A stretch of 64,000 nucleotides of DNA from Allium sativum (lineage: Eukaryota; Streptophyta; Magnoliopsida; Asparagales; Amaryllidaceae): the NCBI GenBank assembly GCA_030737875.1, contig CM060924.1:145322197-145386196 (forward strand), given 5' to 3'. The notes beneath the pieces are model-generated. The model was not told where the DNA came from. It worked only from the letters and a program-made list of their open reading frames with translations, and did no database searches. The translations under genes and the position numbers were made by a program. Positions 23,901 through 37,240 of this stretch are shown here, piece by piece; the first letter of the stretch is position 1, and each line of letters starts with the position of its first letter.

Positions 23901-25511
23901 AGTGGTTGCCTTTAGTGGCATTTGAAATACGATTAGTAAAGACTTAACCAAACACACATGTAAATGAACATGACTAAAGGGTTAAGTAGGTGCCTTGGGT
24001 GGCATGAGAAAACATATGATTAGTAACACTTAACCAAAGTAAATATGTAAGTGGGACATGGGGGTTAAGTGGGTGCCTTGGGTGGCAGGTGGAATTACTA
24101 ATAGAAACCCTTAACCAAATTTAGACATGTAAGTAGACATGGAGGGGTTAAGTGAGATATACTAAAGGGGACCAAGCCTAGGTGGGAAGCTTGGTGGGGG
24201 CCCTTTTCAGGCCAGTAGCCCATTTCGTATCTTTGTGAGCTCGACCCAAGTCGAGGACGGGACACGCCTACTGGGCCTGATTGTTACAGGCCAAAGCGGG
24301 TTAGCGGTGACAACGCAAGTCCAACGGGTTCATGTGCGTGCATGGGCCCGGGCTGGTAGGTAAGACGTTGTTGCATTGTGTAGGTATAAGCCGGGCATCT
24401 CCGTTGTATCGGGTTTCCACTTTAGGGGAGTGATACACCCCACTGTGGGACTAGCACGGGTATCTACGAGTTAGGGAGCCGATCGAATGGGGCAGGGTAG
24501 TGAACACACCTAGTGGAGATAGGAGCAGGCGTCCCTTTGTAGTCAGCTGGGGATATATAAAGCAACCACTATTATTATTAACTACTAAGGGGGTACACCT
24601 AGTGGAGATAGGAGCAGGCGACACCTATGACGTCAGCTAGGAGTACATGGAACTACCATTGAAGGGGGTACATCTAGAGGGGATAGGTACACGTTGGTTA
24701 CGTATGGTAGCAGCTAGAGATATACTGTTAAACGAGGAGGATAGCGGGTACATCTAGTAATACACGAAGCTATCATCATTCTATTTAAGTCAAGAGGGGT
24801 CAAGATTCTAGAGTGACTAGTATGGGTGCAGTTAGTGTTAGTACAGTACAGAACGGTACAGTACAGTAGAGTATAGTAGTTATCCTATATTGATTAGCAA
24901 GCGCCAGTAACGTCAGTGTCAGCAGGCCAGTGTGGTGCAGTATAGTATTTATCCTTTAGTAATTAGGGGCACCTATAACGTTACCTTTAACGATTGTCTA
25001 TGTCCTTTGTCTACTCTTTCATATCGGTGGTTCATAGACATTTCCTTGTATTCTAGCTTATGCGTTAGTCTAGTTATTTTGATAATAGTATTATAGAATT
25101 GTCATACTCGCCAGACTTTATGTCTGACCCACCTCTTTTCCACATTTTTCTCCCTCCAGGTCCTCAGGTTGGACCCAGCTCTAGTGGAGCCTGATTGGAT
25201 TGCTTATCTCTTTTGGAAAGCTAGGACTGCTGAAGTAAAGTCCAGCTTGTTATCTTCTTTAATGGCCATTTATGTAATGGGATTATGTATTTGTTTTATC
25301 AAGATGGATATTGTACTTGACTCTGATTTATGGTATTAAGATGTAATCAAACATGTTTTGACTTCTGCTGCAATGAAATAAAGTTTTTAATTTCCAAGTA
25401 CTATCTTATATCTGTCTTGATGTAATTTTACTGTTCTATATTCACTTATAACCTCCATGGAAGTTAATGCATTCCCCTTGTGAGTGACATTAATGGACGT
25501 GGGGTGTTACA
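20988..25511 (+). repeat. 3' LTR of element C
   Basis: The 4524-bp copy differs from the 5' LTR by scattered substitutions, microsatellite length changes, loss of the C run near 25130, and one extra 24-bp repeat unit. It ends GGGGTGTTACA at 25511, followed by the TSD. Confidence 0.93.
22412..22600 (+). repeat. 24-bp tandem repeat, eight units (3' LTR)
   Basis: Same unit as at 15108-15272. The two variants alternate more regularly here, and the copy number is one higher. Confidence 0.92.
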
Positions 25512-26240
25512 CACTGTGTTATCGGTAAAATTAATTACTGTTTCATGTTTCAAATCTAATTAAAGATTTAACTATCGCAAGGAGTAAAACTAGTTGTACT
25601 CCATTATCAAACATTTCTTGAATTTGGTAAATTTAATTACTTCATTCCCATTTCAATCTAATTAAAGATTCATTAAAGCTCCATCTTAATTTTAATCTTC
25701 AAAATCTTCAAAAATCATTATTTAATGATTAGTCAACTCAGGAAATAAATCATGTCTTTATTAACTGGGTTAAAGAAACAATGTCACTTAAAACACAGTT
25801 CACGATAAAGCCAAATCATCTTCCATTAAAATGGAGCTTTCACGGAAATTCGATCAACCATAGTCGATATAGATTTCCATATCAGACTAATAATATAAAT
25901 GAAATTACGACAAAGCCTTTTAAATTCTGTAAATAGTAACAGTCTTCCTTCACATAAGCTTATCTCGGTTATTACCCAATCGAATTACTTTCAATTCCAA
26001 TTTAATATATTAAATTGGAAAACTTTACTTTGGAAAATTTCCATTTAGTCTTAATAAAAATATTTATAAATTCCAAATCATATCTTCACTATTAATTAGG
26101 TTAAAGAACTAATGTTATTAAAACATCGCTCATGATAAACCCAAAATCCAATTCAACTCCAATTAAATTAATTAATTAGTAAACTTCTCTGAATTTTAAC
26201 TAAAATATTTATTCCTTTCTCAACTAGGTTTTAGAACAGT
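25512..26240 (-). repeat. Right LTR of element A, segment 2
   Basis: It starts with the second CACTG TSD copy of element C and ends with ACAGT (26236-26240), the target site of element D. It aligns with the left LTR at about 6971-7695 and contains no gene. Confidence 0.85.
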
Positions 26241-28074
26241 TGTAATGACCTGGGTTTTTGACGATCTTGGTTATCCGATATACAACACATATCAAACATA
26301 CCTGTCATAAATGAAAGAAATTAGAGGGTGAGGAAAGATAAGATAGAAACTTAGAATATAAGAAGAAGAAGAACACAACATCAGAGTAACATGAACCTCA
26401 CAGCGGAACGAATAACATATAATATATATAACATAACTTGAAATATACATCTGTACTTGAATATACATCATTATCAAAGTACAACACTTACAACACAGCG
26501 GAAATAACTATAGCTATAGGATCCTTAAGCCTCCTGCTCCAGCTCTTCAAGTATCTATAAATCCCGACTACTTGACTGCCCGTACAAATTTAGGCACCCA
26601 AGAGTTTATGGAAAACAAAATAAAATAAAACTTCGGGTCAGTAATGGGACTTGTGTGAGTAAAACAGTTTAAAACAGTTCGAAAAAGTAAACGATATCTC
26701 ATAAGACCACGTCGTATAACGGAACGGGTTTTTCCCTTATGAGAATCCAAATATCTTTATATCAAAAAACTTTTGATATTATAATAATGTCTATCAACCA
26801 CAATATAATAATCATCTAGCAGAAATGCTTTCATCTCACGTTCTACATATATTGTATACAATCAAAACCGCAAGCACGTATTGGGTAATGGATTTTCCAA
26901 CTATGACAAGGTATGGAACCACCTTTCGCTAGTGTACCTCAAGAAAGGAATACACTAGATTCAACAAGAACATCTTGCAACCCGGCCACACATGACCGAC
27001 CACTCATTTCGCTTGAGTGTATCGAATGTATATCACCAATGGTTGGGATCAACAACTGTTTCCCGAATGGGACAGCATCAACAATAGATTTTTAGAAATA
27101 AATGAAACTCTATATCAGGTGATTATACACCCTAATAGGTGCGACCTACATAGCCTTGCTGCCTGCCCGATTTCTGTCATTTACCGGATGTGAGGCTAGA
27201 AGCTACGCTTTGTCATCACACCAGATTCACTTCGAATGTCACATCGTCAAATCCATCAAATCACCGATTGACGTCTACAACCATACATTACGTGTCAGCT
27301 AAAAGAAGTTTCCTTCTCCGCTTCGACTCTTGGTACAGTTGAAGGAATCAATGTACGTGACCTTTCTGGAAATACGCAGTCAGACATTCATTCATACAAG
27401 TCACCCAGGAACAGGATGAACCGAAGGCACTATTATCTAAGACTTATATAATAGCCCTTGCAATTTACTCCGTCTTCAATTATCTTTGGCATATTTGATT
27501 CGCAACGCTTATGCCAATACAGAGTGGTTCTTTGGATAATAATCCAACCGGTCTCTCCATATTAACAACATTAAAATGGTCAAAACTTCGATAGTCTGTG
27601 ATTTAACCATCAAAGAAAAACAGGTGTGCAAAAAATGACATTATTTCCAGGTGGAAATTCTATCAAATCAACCATCATTTAACATTTATCTCCTTAGTTC
27701 ATTTTTCATCTCCTATTTCCCTATATTCAACATTTCTTATTTTCTAAATTTAGAAAGTATATGTTATTACCATTGGAAAACATTTCCATTTCTTGTTTTC
27801 TATATCAGAAAACATTTCTGGTTCTTGTTTGGAAACATTTCCAAAACTCCTATGTTTAGATTTAGCAGATGTTTAGATAAAACATCGCTATGCCAACTCA
27901 AACCATCATACTTATTCACTTAACCATCCTTTAATGCCGAACCTTAACCATTCCTTAGTTAAAAACGAAGCCAATCAAGTTGGGGTAGAACTACCTCTTA
28001 GACCGTAACTAAACAACATTTCTAACCTTGAAATAGGCAAAGTTCACTTTAAATTTCTTTAACTAACTTCCTTA

Positions 28075-29335
28075 CTTAACCTTTCTTTCGAATAACTATA
28101 TTCGATTAACTCTTTTCACTTAACTCTATTCGATTTACTCCTTTGGATTAAAACTACTGGATTAACTCTATTTGATTTAACTCTAGTCGATAATTCCTTT
28201 AATTCTATTCGAATAAACTAAATTCGATTAACTCCATTAATTGCATTCGAATAAATTATATCCGATTTATTCCTTTAATTCTATTTAACTCTATTCGAAT
28301 AACTAATATTCGATAACTCTATTTAACTCTTATTCCAATAACTAATATTCGATAACTCCTTTTACTTTATTCAAATTACTAATATTCGATTAACCCAATA
28401 TAACTCTATTCGATTTACTCCTTTGGATTAACACTATTGAATTAACTATATTTGATTTAACTCTAGTCGATAACACCTTTAACTCTATTCGAATAAACAA
28501 ATTCGATTAACTCCTTTAATTCCATTCGAATAAACTATATTCGATTTATTCCTTTAATTCTATTTAACTCTATTCGAATAACTAATATTCGATAACTCTA
28601 TTTAACTCTTCTTCGAATAACCAATATTCGATAACTCCTTTTACTTTATTCGAATTACTAATATTCGATTAACTCAACTTAACTCTATTCGATTTACTCC
28701 TTTGGATTAACACTATTGGATTAACTCTATTTGATTTAACTCTAATCGATAACTCATTTAACTCTATTCGAATAAACCAAATTCGATTAACTCCTTTAAT
28801 TCCATTCGAATAAACTATATTCGATTTATTCTTTTAATTCTATTTAATTCTATTTAACTCTATTCGAATAACTAATATTCGATAACTCTATTTAACTCTT
28901 CTTCAAATAACTAATATTCGATTAACTCAATTTAACTCTTCTTCGAATAACTAATATTTGATAACTCTTTTTGCTTTATTCGAATTACTAATATTCGATT
29001 AACTCAATTTAACTCTATTCGATTAATTCTAACTGGTTAACTCTTATTCGAATAACAAATATTCGATTAACTCTATTCAGCTAACTCGACTCGACTAACC
29101 CCTTTTTGAATAACATATTCGATTTACTAACTTTCGAATACCTTATTCGATTGACTCCCTTCGAATACCATATTCAATTTAACTCTATTCGAATAATTAA
29201 ATTCGATTAACTCCTTTCCGAATAAACTATAACTGAATAACTCTATCTAACCAACTTGACTCGACTAACCCCTTTCGAATACCATATTCGATTTAACTCC
29301 TTTCGAATATCATATTCGATTTACTAACTTTTTCG
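28075..29335 (-). repeat. Satellite-like array inside LTR of element D
   Basis: Very AT-rich sequence built from TTCGAATAA, ATTCGATTAACTC and similar words. A higher-order unit of about 280 bp starts at roughly 28121, 28401 and 28680, recognisable by CGATTTACTCCTTTGGATTA, and then breaks into shorter variants. The same arrangement is in the right LTR (46090-47345). Confidence 0.85.
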
Positions 29336-30502
29336 CTTTATAAAGATTTCCTTTTTAACAATGTTTATTCATTTTTAAAGATTTACTTTTAGTAACGATT
29401 CTCCACTTTAAAATGATTTCCTTCTTATAACAGTTTCCTTTTTATAATGTTTATTCATTTTCTAAATATCTCCTATTTATAAATATTCCAATTTATAAAT
29501 ATTTCTTATTTATAATTATTCCATTTATAAATATTTTATTTTCAAATATCACTTTGAAAATATTCCCTTATCAACATTTCGGTGTGTTATGGTATTCAAC
29601 ATATCAAATCACGATGATCAGCATCGTCCAAACACATATAATCGACAACAGATCATATATCACAATATATGAAAAACAGTAAAGTAAATGTTGAGGAACC
29701 CAGTTGGGTTCCGCCAACCGGTTTCCCTGCATCCACAGATGTTATACAATAAAATCAACATCACTTTCAGTTCCATATGATATATTCTGTTAAATAGAAT
29801 TAATATAGAAATTCAACTAACTGACTAGCAGTTCAATAAAACAAACAACGCATAGTCAATCAGCCAATATTTAACAGTTCTAAAAATACAACATGAAATT
29901 ATAAACTGTTCAGAGTTAGTGAGATTTACTCACTTTGGCAGTTCATCGTTAAAGAACGATAAACTGTTTGTTTGATTTGAATCAAACAGTTTATTTTGCC
30001 ATAAAATGTAACGAGCTCTGATGGACTTCCAGTCAGTTCCATCGTGTAGTGTCTGTCCATACGATCCTGTCGGATCTTGTTTCGCTGAAAACTGATATCG
30101 TATGACAAAGTTATTGTCATTTGAATTTAATACACTATCAACTTAAAATAAACCTTAACCACTTAGTTTATAAATGGGCCAAACCTTTGTTTTTTTTCCT
30201 CTCCGGCCCACATACCCAAAATGAACAGTAACGTTCCTCCCCTAAATTCAAAACCGTGAGCTCCTGAAGAAACTATGGCCATTCAGAAAACTTTGAATCC
30301 AATTCCCCTTCGTTACTCCATCAATACTCAAATCGGAAATTACCAAACTCCTCTCCTTCCATCCCTCGATCTCCTGGACCCCACTGTTCTGAGTTCGATG
30401 CCTCCCTATGACTTTCGTTCTCCAGCCTCGAAGACCGCTACAGTGCGGGTTCGAACATTTTAACCACCTAAATCCCACATTTTTGGAACGTAGTCTCCCT
30501 TC

Positions 30503-33500
30503 TGTAACGACCCGGAAAATCTGAACCAATTTAAAATTTTTAAATTGGCTAAAATAATGGATTTTAAATATTTAAAATAAATATTTTAAATAATAGCGAT
30601 GAAAACTGAGTTTGAATCGACATTTGAAAACGAATATAATTGATTATAATTATATATAGAATTGAAAATAGCGCGGTAGTTCGATAATTCGATTTCAAAC
30701 TTCAATTGAATATACCGGGTGCAAAACAATCCGGATTTTAGTGAAACCAAAAACATTAGGATCTAATTGATGATATCTTTCCAACGAATCTGACAAATCG
30801 AAATTTGATAGCGGGAATCAAAAGATATGTCCAGTTGAAAATTCTGAATAGTCGCTATGGAATTCAGGCCCTTAAAAATGGACATTTTGCATACGACCTC
30901 GGATTTCGACGAAACCACTTTTGTTGGATCTGTGATGTAAAGTTATTGCTAGATTCCAAATTTCATAATTTTTCGAATCAATATGTGAGCGTGGCAAAGG
31001 AAAACGCGTTTGACCAGTTTCAGTTGATTTTAATCGACTGGAAATTGGCCATTTTTCAAACGGTCTCAGAATTCGACGAAACTAGTTTTGTTCAGACCGT
31101 ATCGTCAATACGAAGCTAGAAAATATTTTTATGGAATTTTTCTAGTTAGTACGTGACCCCGGTAATTTGAAATGTGCGTTTAAAATTCAATATAGTGATT
31201 TAAATGAAAATTCAAAAGGAAACTGATTGTAACGATCAAATCAGCTTGCGATACATATTCCATTGTGTGTGAAATGAAAGTGAATTGCTATATATAAATA
31301 TATATATATATACGCCCCTCGTCCACAAACCATGGACGATATTTATTGGTTGAAATTGTTGTGAAAATTGATTGGTAGCGAATGATTGTTTGGGATTGTT
31401 TGTGATTGATATTGGTTGATTGTGGTTGAAAAATACCCGTTTGTGGTTGAGAAATATTTGGTAGAAACCACATAGGATTAGTTTGTGGAAATGAAATAAA
31501 TATATACATGCCGCCTGCGTGCGAACTAGATGCATGATCCCCATTGTCAAAAACCGCGAGGTTTTAAGGTAGAGCGAGGAGCCGTACTAGGGACGGTGCC
31601 GGTTTTAACTACCCTGCCGTTATGCTGCCGAAATTTTGAATAATATCCGTGTGTTTGAATTATTTTCATATGCTTAAACTATATTTATTCATTGAATAGA
31701 AAACCGTCATGTGTTGAATTGATATTCATTCGTTGATTAGAAATTCATGTGTTGAATGGTGCTCATATTTTGAAATAAATTGTTTGATAATAAAAATCAC
31801 CTTTTATCTATATATAAAATCCTATTTTTGTAACCTATATGAACTATATAGAAAGTAGTGTTTTGAAATGAATTGTTTTACAATAAAAATCACATTTTTA
31901 TTGTATGCATAAATCGTTGAAATGTGAAGTGTTAAAAATAGCCACTTGTTCAAAATAAACATATATGAGTTGAAATATTCATTAAACAGCTAATGAAATG
32001 ATTTGCACCTATTTATGTAACATTAGAATGAATGGTGTTCTTAAACCAATTAGAAATCAAATGTGAAGTTGAATAGAAAATGATAAATGATAAGAACTGT
32101 ATATATATATACATGCATATTCATTGAACAGGTTATAGCAAAGGGGCTAGAGAAGAGGAATAAAATTTTGTGCCCGACAAATAGGTACACATTTACTGCT
32201 TTGTTTGGGTGATGATTTTATGAGCCTGTTGGCTAGCCGCTTGGCTTTTTCTTTTTCTTTTTGAGATTAGAAGGACCGGGAAAGCTATTTGCGATTTCCC
32301 GATGCTCCCGGTGCAGGGGAGGTTATGGCGAAATTTTCCAAAATTTTAAGGTGTTAGAAAAATATTTGAAGTGAAAACGATATGGAAATCATTGAATGAA
32401 CTATATTTATATAAATATATAAATATAAATAAAATTAAAATGAAACGAGGCCGTGCAGTTCGTATTTTGAAACCATGATTTCAAACAACTAGTACGGGAA
32501 ATCCGACCATTGGATTTTCCCGAAACCTCAACCGTCGGGTACGCCTTGGAAATATCTTCCCAACGGCACCAACCTTGTAAAAATCCAACGGTTGGATTGT
32601 CTGGAATGTTTAATTCAAACCTGAAGAAAAACAGCACCAGAAGCGATTATATTTAAATATATATAAATATAATTATATATTTAATCGAATAACGACGCTG
32701 TAGTTCGTATTTTGAAATCGAAATTTCAAACGATTGTACCGGGAGATCCGACCGTCGGATTTTCCCGAAACTGGAACCGTTGGATTCGTTTTGAAAAGAC
32801 ATTTCTAATGATGTAAATTTTGCGAAGATCCAACGGTTAGATTTTCGTATATGTGTAAATCAAATCTGAAGAAAAACAGCGCCACGGCCGCTTTATGGCC
32901 CGAAGCGTCGTTTTGAATGAATTAGCTATTTTAAAATAAATAAAAATAGCGATAAATAGTTATAAGATATCATAAGCGATATGGAATGGAAATAAACTGA
33001 ATTTGCTTGATTTATGTGATATTTGATGGTTGAATGTGTTTGGTGTGAAAATTACATTAAAGAACAAAATTGGTGTTGTCGAATAATTTAACCATTGAAA
33101 TAAATTGAATTGAAATTCTAAATATACGTGAATTATTTGAGAAGGCCGAGTTAATTCTCATTTCAAATAATTGACCGGCGATTGAAAGTCGAAGATAAAG
33201 ACGGTGGTCGAAGACCGGAGATCTTCACCTCGTTTGGATGGTAACCGAGGTCCTGATTGGGAGGCATCCCGAAATATGGATAATGAGTGGTGATCGTTCA
33301 GACGTACGTGGTGATCGATGGGTTTGCGAGGTATTTAGTGCCTCCGGTTTCGTTCAGACCCAGAACGGACTTGTAAATGGACTGTGTGTCTGACATTGGA
33401 ATTTATTCTGTGTTGATTGATTTCTGTTAAATATACATCTGCTTGGCGGCGGAGAATTTATTCTTTTGCTTAACGCCCTTCTCTGAGACGCACGAGCTCA

Positions 33501-34804
33501 GAGGTTGTATATCGATGGACATCAGTCGCATGGCATGAATGGCCTGTGTGGCATGCTAAGATGCAGTGATCAGGACTTCTGTTGAAAAGCAAAGTCTTGT
33601 GGTGATGATCAAAGCACCGCCTGTGTGGCGTAGCTTTGTGTATAACGTGAATTCGCGAGCCTCACACCCCGGTATGAACCCAAAACGGGAGAAGGACCTC
33701 AGGGAGGGCATGCGTTTCTTTCTAGCTAGGGTGGTGTCAGTGACCTACCAGCCCTGACATTTATATACTTTTCACCTATGTGGTTGTTGCTGTTACGAGG
33801 CGCCTCGGTTTGATCGGACGATCCGGGTCCGATGGAGTCATTCGTTGGCTCATTTACGCCCCAAAGGGCGGGGAAACGTATTGTTCAGGCACTATAATCC
33901 ACATCGATGGACCGGCCCTGTCGCTCCAAGGGGCAGTTGCAGCTGTTCCGGTGGCTCGGGCTAGAGAGTCACGAATTCGGTAAGGACTATCTTTTGCCTT
34001 GGTTCATGGCGGAAATCCAATTTCCAAATACGTGACGTGCGGTTTTGATTGTATACCTATATATGGCGACATAGTGGTATGGGGCATTAATGCCGTCTAT
34101 GATTGATAGTTATGATTTGAAATTGTTTTTCAAACATATAAACACTAGCAATAATACCAAATGCCTTTGTTTTATTCGTATCAAGCATATTTTGGCCGTT
34201 ATAAGGTAAAAACTCTATCCTCCGGTTTGCGTTGCATTGTGTGATGGGAACTGAGTCTTATAACGGCTTCATTTTTATTAAAAGCATAGCGATGTTTAAA
34301 AGAAAGATTGGTTTTAAAGCACTGGCAATCCAATGGAGTAAACCCGTTCCACGAAAGTGGCGTGGTCCTGTGATTAGCCAAATTATATATATGTGTTGAG
34401 TAGATTTCTCATACCAGTCCCATGACTGACTCGTAGTTTGTTTCACTTTCAAACTCGGGTGCCCCTTTTTTCTACACGGGCAGCCTTGTATTCAGGTTTA
34501 GATGGTTCTTTCTGGATAGCTGGAGCTGAAGATGGATTCTATCATTTATTTCTTTTTATGTTGTTCAGCTCCTATTGTACATATTTTGTTTATTTCCGCT
34601 GTAGACATTTATGTATAGCTGAACTGTATTTGTACTAAGTAAGATCCTGTATACTGTGTAACTTTGATGATTACTTTTATGCGGGATATTCCATTGTTCA
34701 TTATCTGGTGTATTTATTTAATTCTGTTCTGCTATTATCTGTTTCTGTGTTATATTCCAAAGATAACCCTTGTTTCCGTCTGAACGGGATTTCGGGTCGT
34801 CTCA
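30503..34804 (+). mobile_element. LTR-like unit (probable solo LTR) inserted in left LTR of element D
   Basis: It begins TGTAACGACCC and ends GGGTCGTCTCA, flanked by the TSD CCTTC at 30498-30502 and 34805-34809. The right LTR of element D has the empty site near 48507-48512. No second LTR, PBS or PPT is visible inside, so a solo LTR is the simplest reading. It matches 37241-42553 in reverse complement but is about 1 kb shorter, mainly because material equivalent to 40945-41860 is missing. Inside are the shared LTR core (33160-33760), the GGTTATGGCGAAATTTTCC module (32311-32340) and a tandem pair of about 245 bp (32439-32890). Confidence 0.85.
32439..32890 (+). repeat. Diverged tandem duplication (about 245 bp) with palindromic cores
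   Basis: Two copies run from GTTCGTATTTTGAAA to CTGAAGAAAAACAGC. Each carries palindromic words such as ATCCAACGGTTGGAT or TCCGACCGTCGGA. The inverted sister unit has the same pair at 39140-39605. Confidence 0.8.
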
Positions 34805-36192
34805 CCTTCGATCCCTTAAACCCGAATCCACTCACCATTTTGAGCATCAACGCACAAAAATCCCCAAAACGCCAACCCTAGAACTCAGCTGTTTACACGA
34901 CATCAAACAAAAGTTGTTCGAACCCACTAACAGGTACACGAGATTGAAGAGTAACACCACGAGAATTCGAAAACACTGGTATTTGTATGTATACGATTTT
35001 ATTTGAATTACTCTTGATTTTAGAAGAGGGATTTTCACTTTGGAATAATGAAGACCGACGGCGGAAAATTTGACCAAGAGGGAAAATGAAATTAGGTCTT
35101 AAGGGAAGGTGGGGGTATATATAGGAAGTTTAGATATTTTTAGATATTTTATTTTAATCATTATTTATCCGTTTCAAAACTCTAAAAATCCCTACGAACA
35201 CACATGATATCTAAAAATCATGAAAACCGGCGTGCAACTATAGTTCGACATTACGGTCCCAACAAAACTGGTTTCGTCGAATTTCGACTCTGTATGCTCA
35301 TACAGCGTATTTTTAACTGTCAGAATATCGACTGTTTCTCACTCTAAAAATCCGTGCGGCCGCACAGTGACTCTAAAAACCACAGAACTTGGAATCTAAC
35401 AATAATTTGATGTTGCGGATCCAACAAAATTAGTTTCGTTGAATTCCCACTTTGTTTGCAAAATCGGCTATTTTTAAAGCTCTGAATAACCCATTTAAAT
35501 ATATAAATATATTTAAATATAATTAAATTAAATATACATAAATTTATATTATCGTATATCTTCACATATGATATCGTACAGCTCCAGAATATAATATCAA
35601 AATTTACAGCTTGATATTTCCGACTCCTGATTATCTCGATATTCAGTTTATACCGAAAACCTATTTATAACGTATATAAAGCGTCGCAAATTATAAAGGA
35701 ATTCCACAGCGACTTTTCTGAAATTTGATTTGGACGTAAATCAAAATCTACACGATGAAATCCCGATTTTTCTCTCCCACTAGAAAGATATACTCCACCA
35801 GCTCCACACGTTTCTTGTTCCATAGAAATCCGATTTAAAACGAGCCCTGTACATTCAGTTGAAGTTCGAATCGCCAATTTACGAACTGCAGCGCCATTTT
35901 GAGCTCGATTTTAATTATAATATAATTATACGTTCAAACTGTCGTTCAAATAATATATTCGTTATTTAAATTCAATTCCAAGTTGAATTAAATATCACAG
36001 ATGATCCAGTTCACACCATATCGCCATTTCAGCCAATTCTAATTATTTCAGAATTAAATATATTGTTTAATTTATTATTTTAATTAAATATTCACCATTA
36101 TTTAATTCCATGGCCATTAAATCCTTTTAATTACCCTTTTAAATAATTAAATAAATTAATTATAATATACTCTGCCAATGCGGGTCATTACA

Positions 36193-36206
36193 ATCTTCCC
36201 CACTTA
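36193..36206 (-). other. Polypurine tract of element D
   Basis: ATCTTCCCCACTTA on the plus strand is a purine tract on the element strand. It abuts the LTR end at 36192 and is followed by AATTTCGTCCTCGAAATT, the same type of palindrome seen at the other PPTs. Confidence 0.8.
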
Positions 36207-37240
36207 AAATAATTTCGTCCTCGAAATTGCTAAGGTAGAGAACAACCCTATCGACTGGTTAGAACATATTTTGTTCACTTCCTAACTTCAGTTTCAACTG
36301 AACCAATTTTATTTCAATTAAAAATATTAATTAATTCTTATCAACGAAAATTTTCTAATGCCTTAACCCTTCGTAAAATTTCGCCAGCACCTCCTTTGTA
36401 CTGGTTAATAGCTCAAACTCCAACTTGCCTCTCTGGGCTATCTCCATCCCAAAAGAAAATCAAACAGCCAAGCGGCTTGCCAAGCGGCTTGCCAATTCGG
36501 CTAATGAATCTCATATCCAATAGAAATATAAACTTGTACCTTTTGTCGGCATATCACTATATCCTTTCCACCTGTTATCAAATCAGCAGATACAAGGGTC
36601 ATCCCAATCAAATTCCAATCTTCTTTTATCCACGACATAACCATTCGCTTATATCCGAGCCAAATATCATTTCAACTCGAGTTTCTTCTTGATTCCCAAC
36701 TCTTAACTTGATTATCACATTACACTTCAAATTTGAATCTCACAATCCAATTTGTCTTGATATCATTCTAATTCAATCTCAGTTACCACTTTACTGGCTT
36801 TACTTTAATTTAATTTTGCTTTCACAAATTTCTGTTAAATATGTTTTTAATTCAGCTGTCTTTCCCTAGGAGTTTTCAAACAGCTTACTCTTTTCAAAAA
36901 TCAAATTTTCCTTTTGAACATGTCACTAAGCCCTTAATTAATATTCCATTAGTTAAATCACTTCTCTATTTCTTTATCAATATTTGTTAACCAAATATTT
37001 TCAATAACCATATTGGCCTTTTATGTTATTTGGAAAACATTTCTGGATATCGCCTTCCTTTATTTTCTAATCTTTAGAAAATATATGCTATTTATAATTG
37101 GAAAATATTCCAGTTACTTATCTCTTTTCCGATCTCGTTTATTTCTATACTTAGGAAATATTCTTTATTATATTTCCAAGCTTACACTTATTTGGGTTAA
37201 AATGGATGTTGTGTAAAACATCGTTATGACAACCCAAATA

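Larger units (their letters stand above)
13681..25511 (+). mobile_element. Element C: Ty3/gypsy (Tekay/Del-like) LTR retrotransposon, defective
   Basis: The element begins TGTAACACCCC and ends GGGGTGTTACA, an 11-bp perfect inverted repeat. It is bounded by the 5-bp TSD CACTG at 13676-13680 and 25512-25516. The uninterrupted left LTR of element A shows the empty site near 6970-6980. The 11831 bp comprise LTRs of 4507 and 4524 bp and a short 2800-bp internal region with degraded gag-pol. The LTRs look roughly 98 percent identical by eye. Placement in Tekay/Del rests on the integrase C-terminal motifs, the PPT context and the Met-tRNA primer site. It cannot encode functional proteins. Confidence 0.95.
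26241..36192 (-). repeat. Left (3') LTR of element D, interrupted at 30503-34804
   Basis: It begins TGTAATGACC and ends GGGTCATTACA. Pieces 26241-30502 and 34810-36192 match 44248-48510 and 48510-49881 of the right LTR. The short ORF at 30275-30463 is only partly kept in the other LTR (48282-48512) and has no recognisable product. Confidence 0.9.

Noticed and set aside
28075..29335. Possible centromeric or other free-standing satellite.
   Set aside because: The array lies wholly within an LTR and recurs at the same place in the partner LTR.
30275..30463. A 62-codon ORF starting MAIQKTLN with a counterpart at 48282-48512.
   Set aside because: The two LTR copies diverge in frame and no protein family is recognisable. 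It lies in LTR DNA.
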